The notes below the pieces were generated by a model. It did not search any database. It was not told where the DNA came from and was given only the letters and a program-made list of their open reading frames with translations. This document shows positions 43,848 to 52,221 of a stretch of DNA of 64,000 bases, one piece after another. Every line of letters starts with the position of its first letter. Position 1 is the first letter of the stretch. A program made the position numbers and the translations under genes. The stretch comes from Soehngenia sp. Its GTDB lineage: Bacteria; Bacillota; Clostridia; Tissierellales; Tissierellaceae. The stretch is taken from contig JAGXFX010000004.1 of NCBI GenBank assembly GCA_024637045.1, forward strand, positions 62,001-126,000, written 5' to 3'.

Positions 43848-44972
43848 ATGGAAAAATGTCTAGGTGTAATCAGCGGTGCAAATATTGAAAACAACTTTGG
43901 AGCTCTTTGTGTCCACAGACCTGTATATATGCTTCCTTTTGCTGGAAGATACAGGCTCATTGACTTTAGTCTCTCCAATATGGTCAATCAAGGAATAAAA
44001 ACAATTGCAGTTTTTACCGGAGAAAAAGTAAGGTCTACAATGGATCATTTGGAAGATGGAAAGGCATGGGACTTGAACAGGAGATTCAATGGACTGTTCC
44101 TGTTTCCTCCTGTAAGTCACGATTTGTCTGGAAGAAGGAGAGGGGAGATTCCCCAGTACTATTTAACAAAGGAATTCTTTGAACAGGCAAAAGAACAGTA
44201 CGTATTTATAAACCATCCTAATATTTTAGCAAAGGTTGATTTAAACCTTGCTTTCAAGCATTTCAGAGATACAGATGCAGATATTACACTTATCTATAAA
44301 AAGCAACAAGATCCATTCGGAGAATATATTAATACTCATAAGATGAATCTTGCAGAGGATGGATCGGTTATTAATATTGGAACAAATCTTGGTACAGAGA
44401 GAGAATTTAACATGTACCTTAAAATGGGATTTCTTAAGAAAGAGATATTTATAAAATTGGTAAAAGAAGCCATTGAAAGAGGAGAATCTGACAATCTTCT
44501 CGAGACAATACTGATTAACAGGGACAAGTATAAGATAAACACCTACGAGTTTGAAGGTCATACTGAAAACATTAGAAACTTGAAAAGCTTTTACGATGCA
44601 AATATGAATCTCTTAAAGAAGGACATATCAAGAGAATTGTTTTATCGAAATGGAATAATTTTGACAAAAACCAAGGACGAACCATCCACACTCTACACAG
44701 AATCTTCAATAGTTCAGAACTCACTTGTTGCAAATGGTTGTGTAATTGAAGGTACAGTTGAAAACTCAATAATATTCAGAGGAGTCAAGATTAAAAAAGG
44801 TGCAATTGTCAAAAATTCGATTATAATGCAAAAGTCAGAAATTCAGGAGAATGCTGCAGTAATTAACTCCATAATGGATAAGTCAGGCATAGTGGGAGAA
44901 GATGTGCGAATTGCAGGAAGTATGCTTATGCCATTTATTGTAGAGAAAAAGCAGGAAATCAGAAAGGACTGA
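43848..44972 (+). CDS. glgD: GlgD, non-catalytic partner of GlgC
   Basis: The 374-residue protein is homologous to GlgC along its length: VYMLPFAGRYRLIDFSLSNMVNQGI (~24-48) and C-terminal hexapeptide-like repeats such as IVQNSLVANGCVIEGTVENSIIFRGVKIKKGAIVKNSIIM. It has lost the nucleotide loop: GGQGSRL of GlgC is replaced by ISGANIENNFG. It matches the GlgD regulatory subunit, which modulates GlgC in Firmicutes. ATG 43848 follows AAGGAGGCG. Confidence 0.93.
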   Translation: MEKCLGVISGANIENNFGALCVHRPVYMLPFAGRYRLIDFSLSNMVNQGIKTIAVFTGEKVRSTMDHLEDGKAWDLNRRFNGLFLFPPVSHDLSGRRRGEIPQYYLTKEFFEQAKEQYVFINHPNILAKVDLNLAFKHFRDTDADITLIYKKQQDPFGEYINTHKMNLAEDGSVINIGTNLGTEREFNMYLKMGFLKKEIFIKLVKEAIERGESDNLLETILINRDKYKINTYEFEGHTENIRNLKSFYDANMNLLKKDISRELFYRNGIILTKTKDEPSTLYTESSIVQNSLVANGCVIEGTVENSIIFRGVKIKKGAIVKNSIIMQKSEIQENAAVINSIMDKSGIVGEDVRIAGSMLMPFIVEKKQEIRKD

Positions 44973-44978
44973 TAGGGG

Positions 44979-46415
44979 ATGAAAGTATTATTTGTAGCCT
45001 CTGAAATGGCTCCCTTCGCAAAGACCGGAGGGTTGGCAGATGTGGTAGGATCACTGCCATATGCACTTCAGAGAGAGGGGCATCAAGTGTCTGTTGTTCT
45101 TCCCCTTTATTCTAAAATAGGTGAAAATCACAGACAGAAGATGAAAAAAGTGAAAGAATTCTATGTTAACCTGGATTGGAGAAGCCAATATGCAGGAATC
45201 TTCCTTTACCAGAAGGATGGAATTGATATATATTTTGTGGATAATGAGTTTTACTTCGAAAGACATGCTTTGTATGGAATGTATGATGATGGAGAAAGAT
45301 TCGTATTTTTCAACAAGGCTGTAGTTCAGATGATTAAGGAATTGGATCTGGGAACAGACATAGTACATGCAAACGACTGGCATACTGGTCTTGTTCCCTT
45401 GTATATAAAGGATTTTGCAAAGGGAGACCAGTATTACAAAGATATCAAGACTGTCTTTACAATACACAATCTAAAGTATCAGGGAATATTTCCACAGAGC
45501 ATACTTACCCTTGCAGGGATATCCTTTGAGTATTTTCATGAAGAGGGTATGAAGTACTACGAGACTGCAAATTTTATGAAAGCGGGAATAGTATACAGTG
45601 ATGCCCTTACAACAGTGTCATCATCTTATGCCCAGGAGATAAAATACGAGTTTTACGGAGAGAATCTACAAGGGATAATAAGAAGACATGAATACAAGCT
45701 TATGGGAATTATAAATGGAATTGACTACGATCTATACAATCCTGAAAAGGACAAGAGAATACCATATCATTATTCGTTTAAGAAACCTGAAAATAAAATG
45801 AAAAACAAAGCAGTACTCCAGGAGACTTTCGGTCTGCCCGTAAATGAAGATGTACCAATAATATCAATGGTTTCAAGACTCGTCGATATGAAAGGTCTAG
45901 ACCTTGTGAGATACATCCTTGATGAACTTTTACAGCAGGATATACAGGTAGTTGTCCTTGGCACAGGAGACAAGCAATATGAGGATATGTTCAGGCACTT
46001 CCAGTGGAAATATCCTGACAAGATGTCAGCACATATCTACTTCAATGAAGAAGAAGCCCATCTAGTATATGCAGGGTCGGATATTTTCCTGATGCCATCA
46101 ATGGCTGAACCTTGTGGAATATCTCAGCTAATCGCCCTAAGGTATGGAACGGTCCCGGTAGTTAGGGAAGCAGGAGGACTTAAGGACACTGTAATACCAT
46201 TTAACGAGTTTACAGGAGAAGGCACAGGATTTACATTCGCAAATTACAATGCTCACGAGCTTCTTCATACAATAAAAAGAGCAATCGATATATATTCAGA
46301 TGAAGACCATTGGAATGACCTTGTAAAAAGGACAATGAAGGCAAAGCACGACTGGGATAAATCATCAAAGGAATATACGAGACTCTACAACACACTGCTG
46401 CATCAGAGGTGGTAA
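44979..46415 (+). CDS. glgA: Glycogen synthase (ADP-glucose)
   Basis: The 478-residue GT5 protein begins MKVLFVASEMAPFAKTGGLADVVGSLPYAL, containing the ADP-glucose-binding KTGGL. DIVHANDWHTGLVPLY (~127-142), TIHNLKYQGIFP (~163-174), INGIDYDLYNP (~245) and the C-terminal GSDIFLMPSMAEPCGISQLIALRYGTVPVVREAGGLKDTV (~365-405) follow. It elongates alpha-1,4 glucan. It sits six bases after glgD. Confidence 0.97.
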   Translation: MKVLFVASEMAPFAKTGGLADVVGSLPYALQREGHQVSVVLPLYSKIGENHRQKMKKVKEFYVNLDWRSQYAGIFLYQKDGIDIYFVDNEFYFERHALYGMYDDGERFVFFNKAVVQMIKELDLGTDIVHANDWHTGLVPLYIKDFAKGDQYYKDIKTVFTIHNLKYQGIFPQSILTLAGISFEYFHEEGMKYYETANFMKAGIVYSDALTTVSSSYAQEIKYEFYGENLQGIIRRHEYKLMGIINGIDYDLYNPEKDKRIPYHYSFKKPENKMKNKAVLQETFGLPVNEDVPIISMVSRLVDMKGLDLVRYILDELLQQDIQVVVLGTGDKQYEDMFRHFQWKYPDKMSAHIYFNEEEAHLVYAGSDIFLMPSMAEPCGISQLIALRYGTVPVVREAGGLKDTVIPFNEFTGEGTGFTFANYNAHELLHTIKRAIDIYSDEDHWNDLVKRTMKAKHDWDKSSKEYTRLYNTLLHQRW

Positions 46416-46416
46416 T

Positions 46417-48669
46417 ATGATTATTGACAAAGAAAGACCCGAAGAAGTGATTCAGAAGATACTTTATCAGCATGGAGCTATTCAAATGGAGGGGGCATCC
46501 TCCAAGGAAGTATATAGAGCAGTAAGTTACTATATACGCGAAACAATTGGAAAACAAATGTCTCAAACAGAGAAAAAAAACAAGGACTCAATGACAATGG
46601 TGTATATGTCCATGGAATACCTGCCTGGAAGCCTTCTGAGAAAAAATATAGATTATCTGGACATGCAAAAATCCCTTGAAGAAGCTTTAAGAAGCAAGGG
46701 GTGGAATTTGCATGACCTTTTAAGTCAAGACAGGGAGCTTGGAATCGGTTATTCAGATATCGGCTACCTATCAAATGGACTTATGGATACATTTGCAAGT
46801 GGTGCATACAATACAATTGGTTATGGCCTTCTCTACAGAGAAGGCTATTTCCGTCAGGTAATAGAAAACTTCCAGCAAATGGAAAAGCCTGATGAATGGT
46901 GGGTAAGAGGCAAGAACTGGCTTTACAAAGGTGATCGTAAATACAGAATTAAAACAGGTGGAAGAGTGGATATCTCAATGGGAGATAAAGGTCTTGTATT
47001 TACTCCTGCAGATACACAGGAGTTGATCCTAAGATATTATGATCTTCCATATCTGGGATACAGAAACGGTGCGTGTAACCGTCTTAGGCTATTTGATCAC
47101 GAAAGTATAACCAGAAGAATAAAACCACTTGAATCAACATCAGAAAACAGAAGGGAAAGATTCAAACAGGAGTACCTTCTGGTTTCCGGTGCACTGCAGG
47201 ATGTAATAAGAACCCACCTTTTAAACGGAAGAAAGATAGAAAGTCTTAATGAGCATTTTATATTCCTTATGATGGACACAAATCTTCTCTTGGCAATCCC
47301 TGAGCTTGTAAGAATACTTGTTGACGAGTACAAGATGGAGTGGGGAGATGCATGGGAAGTGACATCAAAAGCTTTCTTCTATACTCCATTGGTTCCTCTT
47401 GAAGATACCCTTATAACATTGGAAGGAAAAACCTTCAGGGAATGGCTTCCCAGACTCTGGATGATTCTTGAAGAAATCCATCACAGATACCTCAATCAGT
47501 TTGATAATGTAGGAAATATTGGTGATGAAGGAATTCAGTCAACGGGGATTCTATGGGATGATCAGATTAGACTGTATAATATTGCGAGAGTTGGAGTACA
47601 TGAGGGACCACCAATTGGATATCCATTGGCCGTATCGCACCGGAGGTGGATTTTATCAGGGAATCCTCCCTTGAAAGATTTGATAATCAAGTATCTTGGA
47701 GAGGATTTTATAAGAAACCCTGGAGAAATAAAAAAACTACTGGAAATAGAAGAAACCAAAGCTTTGATTCGTGACCTAGAGCAGGTCAAAGAAGAGAACA
47801 AACGAAAACTAGCAAAGGAAATATTTAAAAAACAAGGAATAGTAATAGATCCATATAGTGTTTTTCATGGATATCTAAAGGACATTTCAGCTCCAAACAG
47901 ACAACTCCTAATGCTTCTATGGATTCTCGACATATACTTGACTTTAGTAGATAATCCAAACACTGATATGGTACCAAAGACCATTTTTATTGGAGGCAAA
48001 GCTTCCCCGCATGATTATGCGAGTAAGGAAATAGTGAAACTGGCAAACAGACTAGCTGAAAGGATCAACAATGATAAGACTATCAAAGACAAGCTGAAGC
48101 TTTTTTTTGTGGATGACCTTTCACTCAAGAAAGAAGAGTATATTTACCCTGCATTGGATATTACACACTCCCTTACAACACCAACAAAAGGAGGACTCCA
48201 TCTAGCGGGACTTACGGCAATGATAAACGGAGCTGTTGCGATAGGAAGCATTGAAGAAACCAATTTGCTTCTTGGGGAATACACTAGAAAAGATTGCATG
48301 CAACTTTTCGGAATCACCGCTGAAGAAGTCGAAAAGTGTTATAATAGTAAAGAGTACAATTCTCAGGGATATTATTACCTGAATAGGGAGATCAGAAGAG
48401 TTGTCGATGCACTTCTTGGAAGAGAACGTATTATAGCTGAAGGAGAATTCAAGGGAATACATGATATGCTCTTAAAATATAACGACAATGATTTTGTCCT
48501 GAAGGATTTTGCAGAATATAAGAGCAGGATACAAACAATGGAAGCTGAATACCTGAACGGGGAAAAATGGACCGCAAAAACGCTCCATAATATAGCATTG
48601 ATCGGTGAATTTGCATCAGATGTTGTTGTTGCAAGATATGCAGACAAAGTATGGCAGACGTCCAAATAG
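46417..48669 (+). CDS. Divergent GT35 glycogen-phosphorylase homologue, probably not a phosphorylase
   Basis: The 750-residue protein is clearly of the glycogen phosphorylase family: MVYMSMEYLPG (~65), AIPELVRILVDEYKMEWGDAW (~290), FIGGKASPHDYASKEIVKLANRLAERI (~524-550) and LFFVDDL...EEYIYPALDITHSLTT (~565-588). Yet the PLP site is gone. Where active enzymes have EASGTGNMKFMLNGA, this has GLHLAGLTAMINGA in ungapped register, with Thr600 in place of the Schiff-base Lys. The phosphate-site RLHEYKRQLL is KDISAPNRQLL, YTNHTVLPEALE is YTPLVPLEDTLI, and GNGGLGRLAACFLDS is IGYSDIGYLSNGLMD. It may be a regulatory or carbohydrate-binding pseudoenzyme. Two bases after glgA and coupled to pulA. Confidence 0.8.
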   Translation: MIIDKERPEEVIQKILYQHGAIQMEGASSKEVYRAVSYYIRETIGKQMSQTEKKNKDSMTMVYMSMEYLPGSLLRKNIDYLDMQKSLEEALRSKGWNLHDLLSQDRELGIGYSDIGYLSNGLMDTFASGAYNTIGYGLLYREGYFRQVIENFQQMEKPDEWWVRGKNWLYKGDRKYRIKTGGRVDISMGDKGLVFTPADTQELILRYYDLPYLGYRNGACNRLRLFDHESITRRIKPLESTSENRRERFKQEYLLVSGALQDVIRTHLLNGRKIESLNEHFIFLMMDTNLLLAIPELVRILVDEYKMEWGDAWEVTSKAFFYTPLVPLEDTLITLEGKTFREWLPRLWMILEEIHHRYLNQFDNVGNIGDEGIQSTGILWDDQIRLYNIARVGVHEGPPIGYPLAVSHRRWILSGNPPLKDLIIKYLGEDFIRNPGEIKKLLEIEETKALIRDLEQVKEENKRKLAKEIFKKQGIVIDPYSVFHGYLKDISAPNRQLLMLLWILDIYLTLVDNPNTDMVPKTIFIGGKASPHDYASKEIVKLANRLAERINNDKTIKDKLKLFFVDDLSLKKEEYIYPALDITHSLTTPTKGGLHLAGLTAMINGAVAIGSIEETNLLLGEYTRKDCMQLFGITAEEVEKCYNSKEYNSQGYYYLNREIRRVVDALLGRERIIAEGEFKGIHDMLLKYNDNDFVLKDFAEYKSRIQTMEAEYLNGEKWTAKTLHNIALIGEFASDVVVARYADKVWQTSK

Positions 48670-48680
48670 GAGGATCAGAT

Positions 48681-50603
48681 ATGGCGGTACACATGGAGAT
48701 AACTACAGATAAGAAGCTGGGTATGGCATACAATGCTGAAAAAACTTATTTCAGGGTGTTTTCACCGGAAAGAAGTGATATCAAACTTAGGCTATACAAT
48801 GATTCCAGAAGTCTTAAGCGGATTGAATACCCCATGAAAAGAGAAGAGGAAGGTACCTTCTTTGTTGAAATAGAAGGTGATCTAAAGGGTAAATTTTATA
48901 CGTATGTAGTTGAAGGAAAATATGAAGTAACTGACCCATACAGCATATCGTCATCATGTAACTCTCTAAGGTCGGCAATAATTGACCTAGAAGACACAAA
49001 TCCCGAAGGCTGGGAGAATCATAGGGAACCAGAGGGAATATCTCCTGTGGATGCGGTGTTGTATGAAACACATATAAAGGATTTTACAGGACACGAAACA
49101 TCCGGAGCAGAAATCAAGGGGACATACCTTGGGATGACCGAGAGGGGAACTAGATACAAGAATCTCGCTACAGGAATTGACCACCTTGTTGAGTTGGGAA
49201 TAACCCACGTGCACCTTCTGCCGGTATATGATTTTTTGTCAGTTCGGGAAGAGAGGGAATATGCCTCTGATGATCGCAATTACAACTGGGGATATGACCC
49301 AGAGCTCTACAATGTCCCCGAAGGATCTTACTCTACTGATCCACATACACCGGAGACTAGAATAATGGAGTTTAAAGCTCTGGTAATGGCACTTCATCAG
49401 GCTGGAATAAAAGTTGTTCTAGATGTTGTGTTTAACCACACTTTTAGAGGCAAGGAATCAAACTTTAATATACTTGCACCGGATTATTACCACAGGATAA
49501 CTGAGGAAGGATATTTTTCCAATGGATCTGGAGTTGGGAATGAGCTGGATACACAGAACTCCATGACAAGAAGATTTATCTTGGATAGTCTGGAGTACTG
49601 GTTAAAGGAATTCAAGGTAGACGGATTCCGATTTGATCTTATGGCACTTATTGATATTGATACAGTAGAAATGGCTGTTGAAAGGCTTAGAGAGATTAAG
49701 AAGGATGTCATGATTTACGGAGAACCCTGGATGGGGGGGATAACAACCCTTCCATCAAACAAGACTACTTCAAAAGGAAAGCAGGGAAGACTCCATTTTT
49801 CATTATTCAACGATAACTTCAGAAATGCACTCAAAGGTGACAATGATGGCTATGGATTAGGATTTGCACAGGGCAATCTTGATGAAAAGCTGGCAACCGA
49901 AACTGGAATAGCAGGATCAATATTTTTCGATGAAGCAAGAATCGGATTTGCTTCAATGGCAAGGGAGACAATAAATTATGCTAACTCCCACGACAATCTA
50001 ATACTACAGGATAAACTGCTTAAGGTCTTCCCTCATAAAAGTGAGGAGGAGATCAAAGACTACAATAAATTTATCCATGCAATTTTGATTCTTTCACAGG
50101 GGGTTCCCTTTATCCATGCAGGGAATGAGTTTTTAAGATCAAAAGGTGGAAGGATCAACTCCTACAATTCACCCCTTTCCGTGAATGCAATCGATTGGTC
50201 ATTGAAGGAGAAAAACCTTGATGTGTTCAATTACATCAGGGACCTCATTCGATTTCGAAAGGAACGCGAAGAATTTAGGATGGATTATGACGAGCATATC
50301 AGGAGGAATCTTGAGTTTATCGAAGAGAGTTCCAGTTGTCCCGTTATCGCATATACAATAAGAGGAAACGGGGGTTACCTACTTGTTATTCACAATGCAA
50401 ACCAGATATCATGTATGATGCCGTACGCGTTAATAAAAAAGCACATACAGGCTCAGGATGAAAGAACAGTTGCTGATCTGTCCATACGTTGTCTTTTCGA
50501 TGAAAAGGGTTATACGCATGATGAAGGTGAATTCAAGCATCCTCATGGGATTGAAAATTCCCCTGTGAGCACAAGGATCTTTGAACTTCAAATAAAAGAG
50601 TAA
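48681..50603 (+). CDS. pulA: Type I pullulanase (glycogen debranching)
   Basis: The 640-residue protein starts at ATG 48681 after TAGGAGGA. The N-terminal CBM48 has TYFRVFSPERSDIKLRLYND (~21-40). The type I pullulanase signature NYNWGYDPELYNVPEGSYS lies at ~204-222. GH13 catalytic residues are in VDGFRFDLMALID (~313), MIYGEPWMGG (~343) and NYANSHDNLILQDKL (~432). It cleaves alpha-1,6 branches and supplies the degradative side of the operon. No signal peptide is seen, so it is cytoplasmic and likely acts on stored glycogen. Confidence 0.95.
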   Translation: MAVHMEITTDKKLGMAYNAEKTYFRVFSPERSDIKLRLYNDSRSLKRIEYPMKREEEGTFFVEIEGDLKGKFYTYVVEGKYEVTDPYSISSSCNSLRSAIIDLEDTNPEGWENHREPEGISPVDAVLYETHIKDFTGHETSGAEIKGTYLGMTERGTRYKNLATGIDHLVELGITHVHLLPVYDFLSVREEREYASDDRNYNWGYDPELYNVPEGSYSTDPHTPETRIMEFKALVMALHQAGIKVVLDVVFNHTFRGKESNFNILAPDYYHRITEEGYFSNGSGVGNELDTQNSMTRRFILDSLEYWLKEFKVDGFRFDLMALIDIDTVEMAVERLREIKKDVMIYGEPWMGGITTLPSNKTTSKGKQGRLHFSLFNDNFRNALKGDNDGYGLGFAQGNLDEKLATETGIAGSIFFDEARIGFASMARETINYANSHDNLILQDKLLKVFPHKSEEEIKDYNKFIHAILILSQGVPFIHAGNEFLRSKGGRINSYNSPLSVNAIDWSLKEKNLDVFNYIRDLIRFRKEREEFRMDYDEHIRRNLEFIEESSSCPVIAYTIRGNGGYLLVIHNANQISCMMPYALIKKHIQAQDERTVADLSIRCLFDEKGYTHDEGEFKHPHGIENSPVSTRIFELQIKE

Positions 50604-50606
50604 ACA

Positions 50607-50644
50607 AAAAAACAGATATCGCAAATTTGCGATATCTGTTCATT
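50607..50644. terminator. Bidirectional terminator of the glycogen operon and yabE-like gene
   Basis: AACAGATATCGCAAA (50611-50625) and TTTGCGATATCTGTT (50626-50640) form a perfect 15-bp palindrome, with an A run before and T-rich bases after. Confidence 0.88.
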
Positions 50645-51670
50645 TTAGTCTAGAATATAAACCTTTACATTTCTTCGACCGAAATTCCATGCTTGTGTTG
50701 ACGAATGGAAAAACAAGTCAATTTTGTGGCCTTTAATGGCTCCTCCTGTATCTTCAGCTATAGCAAATCCGTAATCACTCATTCCATCCAGGGATTCAAC
50801 ATAAAGTTTTGTCCCAAGGGGAATAACGCGAGGATCCACTGCGACGGTTCCAGGTCGCGCAGTTGTTCCTGAGGCAGTAATTCCGTAACCTCGATCACCA
50901 GGTCTTTTTCCAGTGCTTGCAAAGGAAAGATCATAGGCGCTGGCATTCATTATCAGTGTATCTCTAAAGCTCACATCTCCTCTTGATGTAGCTACTACAT
51001 TGTTGGTTCCCTTTTCGATTACCTGAGAAATGGGTTCCGACGCTACAGTATCAAGTACTATGACAGATGAAGACAGTGCACCATTAATATATATATCTTT
51101 AATGTGTGATCTTTTCAATCCGTCTTTTCCTTCCTGGAGAGTATTTGAAATACCCTTGTCCAGTCTTATGTTGTTTACTACCTCTGTTTCAAATGGAATA
51201 GAGGTATTTTCCACTCTCATTTTTTCCTCAACCTGGAAAAACAAAATTGTGGTATTTGGCTTTACATCTTTGTCTAGAGCCGGGGTTGAAAAATCCTTTG
51301 GCCCATTATCTATTCCTGCTTCTTCAAGAATGTCCTTTACCCTTGTGCTGTAGGATGTGATTTTCTTTATTTCATCCTTGAAAACAATTGTGTACGTCTT
51401 TGGGTTTGTTACGGTAATCTTTAAGTCTGTTGTTAATAGTGTGTCTAGATCTGGTTTAACAAGTGTGTCCTTGCTTACTTTGATCTCCTCGTCCACTAGA
51501 AGCTCCTCAACTGTTGCTGAATATGAGACCATCTGGATCGTCTCACCGTCCACTGTGAGTGTTATTTCGGTCCCCTGGAAGGAACCTACCCCCAATGATA
51601 ATGTCATTACTATAGCTAGAAGTAAGAGGACCCCTACCTTGCTTGCTGTGTTGGCTCTGGTATTGTCCAT
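50645..51670 (-). CDS. yabE: YabE-like cell-wall protein: DUF348 repeats, G5 domain, 3D domain
   Basis: The 341-residue protein has an N-terminal membrane/signal helix (VGVLLLLAIVMTLSLGVG). Two DUF348 (ubiquitin-like) repeats follow at ~33-75 and ~90-125 (DGETIQMVSYSATVEELL; KDEIKKITSYSTRVKDIL). A G5-like domain lies at ~140-225, and a C-terminal 3D domain contains NASAYD, GITASGTTARPGTVAVDPRVIPLGTKLYVE and AEDTGGAIKGHKIDLFF with its three Asp. The 3D domain is a lytic-transglycosylase-like fold related to MltA and Rpf-type wall enzymes. It lies divergently to metG as yabE lies near metS in Bacillus. A WalR-like box lies in its leader. Confidence 0.92.
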   Translation of the reverse strand: MDNTRANTASKVGVLLLLAIVMTLSLGVGSFQGTEITLTVDGETIQMVSYSATVEELLVDEEIKVSKDTLVKPDLDTLLTTDLKITVTNPKTYTIVFKDEIKKITSYSTRVKDILEEAGIDNGPKDFSTPALDKDVKPNTTILFFQVEEKMRVENTSIPFETEVVNNIRLDKGISNTLQEGKDGLKRSHIKDIYINGALSSSVIVLDTVASEPISQVIEKGTNNVVATSRGDVSFRDTLIMNASAYDLSFASTGKRPGDRGYGITASGTTARPGTVAVDPRVIPLGTKLYVESLDGMSDYGFAIAEDTGGAIKGHKIDLFFHSSTQAWNFGRRNVKVYILD

Positions 51671-51698
51671 AATTCTCCTCCTTTGTTTTGTTACAGAT

Positions 51699-51715
51699 TG
51701 TAACCAATTTGTAAC
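51699..51715 (+). promoter_or_regulatory. WalR-like box upstream of the yabE-like gene
   Basis: TGTAAC (51699-51704), five bases, TGTAAC (51710-51715) fits the WalR/YycF consensus TGTWAH-N5-TGTWAH. A further TGTTAC lies at 51689-51694. It sits between the promoter and the start codon of the minus-strand gene. Confidence 0.55.
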
Positions 51716-51734
51716 TATTTGTCATGCTCCATGT

Positions 51735-51763
51735 ATTCTAAACTATAAACTAAAACTTGTCAA
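51735..51763 (-). promoter_or_regulatory. Promoter of the yabE-like gene
   Basis: On the minus strand TTGACA (51763-51758), 17-base spacer, TAGAAT (51740-51735). Confidence 0.7.
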
Positions 51764-51901
51764 ATTTTTGCTTAAATACCCGGAATATTCAGTTTATGAT
51801 ACCATTGCATTAATAGGCGTAAATGTTGAAATTTAGGTAATTAGAAGCGTTATAAAAGCAAAAATGTTTTTATCAAAAATCGACATAATTCCTTAAAAAA
51901 C

Positions 51902-51929
51902 TTGACTAATCTCCTCAATAAGTTATAAT
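51902..51929 (+). promoter_or_regulatory. Promoter of the metG T-box transcript
   Basis: TTGACT (51902-51907), 16-base spacer, TATAAT (51924-51929). Confidence 0.7.
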
Positions 51930-51935
51930 TATTAG

Positions 51936-52190
51936 TAATTGAGAACTAAAGATAATGAAGGGAAGAGTAGAAGTCGAATTTCTTAAGAGAGTCGGGAATG
52001 GTGGAAACCGATGAAAGGAAGCTTTCGAAGATGGTCCCTGAATTTTTTGGCCGATACGTAGGTCGAAACGGCGGCAGTCGTTAAAGTGTTAAGGTTTAGA
52101 ACCTGCTGAGATCAGTATCGTGAGATGCTGATAATTAGAGTGGTACCGCGAAGTCGCCTTCGTCTCTATTGAGATGGAGGCTTTTTATAT
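51936..52190 (+). ncRNA. T-box riboswitch leader of metG (Met specifier)
   Basis: The leader has the Stem I landmarks AGAGTA (~51966), an AG-bulge AGAGAG and GGGAATGGTGG. The specifier is read as ATG (52031-52033) in GAAG-ATG-GTCCCTGAA, where TCCC pairs back to GGGA next to AGAGTA. The T-box sequence AGAGTGGTACCGCGAAG ends near 52153. A terminator follows: GCCTTCGTCTC (52156-52166) with GAGATGGAGGC (52171-52181) and TTTTTAT. Uncharged tRNA-Met would favour the antiterminator and raise methionyl-tRNA synthetase. Confidence 0.93.
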
Positions 52191-52221
52191 TCTTAAATAC
52201 TTATATGAAAGGAAGAGGTTA

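Noticed and set aside
46417-48669. Frameshift or sequencing error explaining the missing PLP lysine
   Set aside because: The region aligns without gaps and the frame is intact across 750 codons; several separate active-site motifs are changed, which a single error cannot cause.
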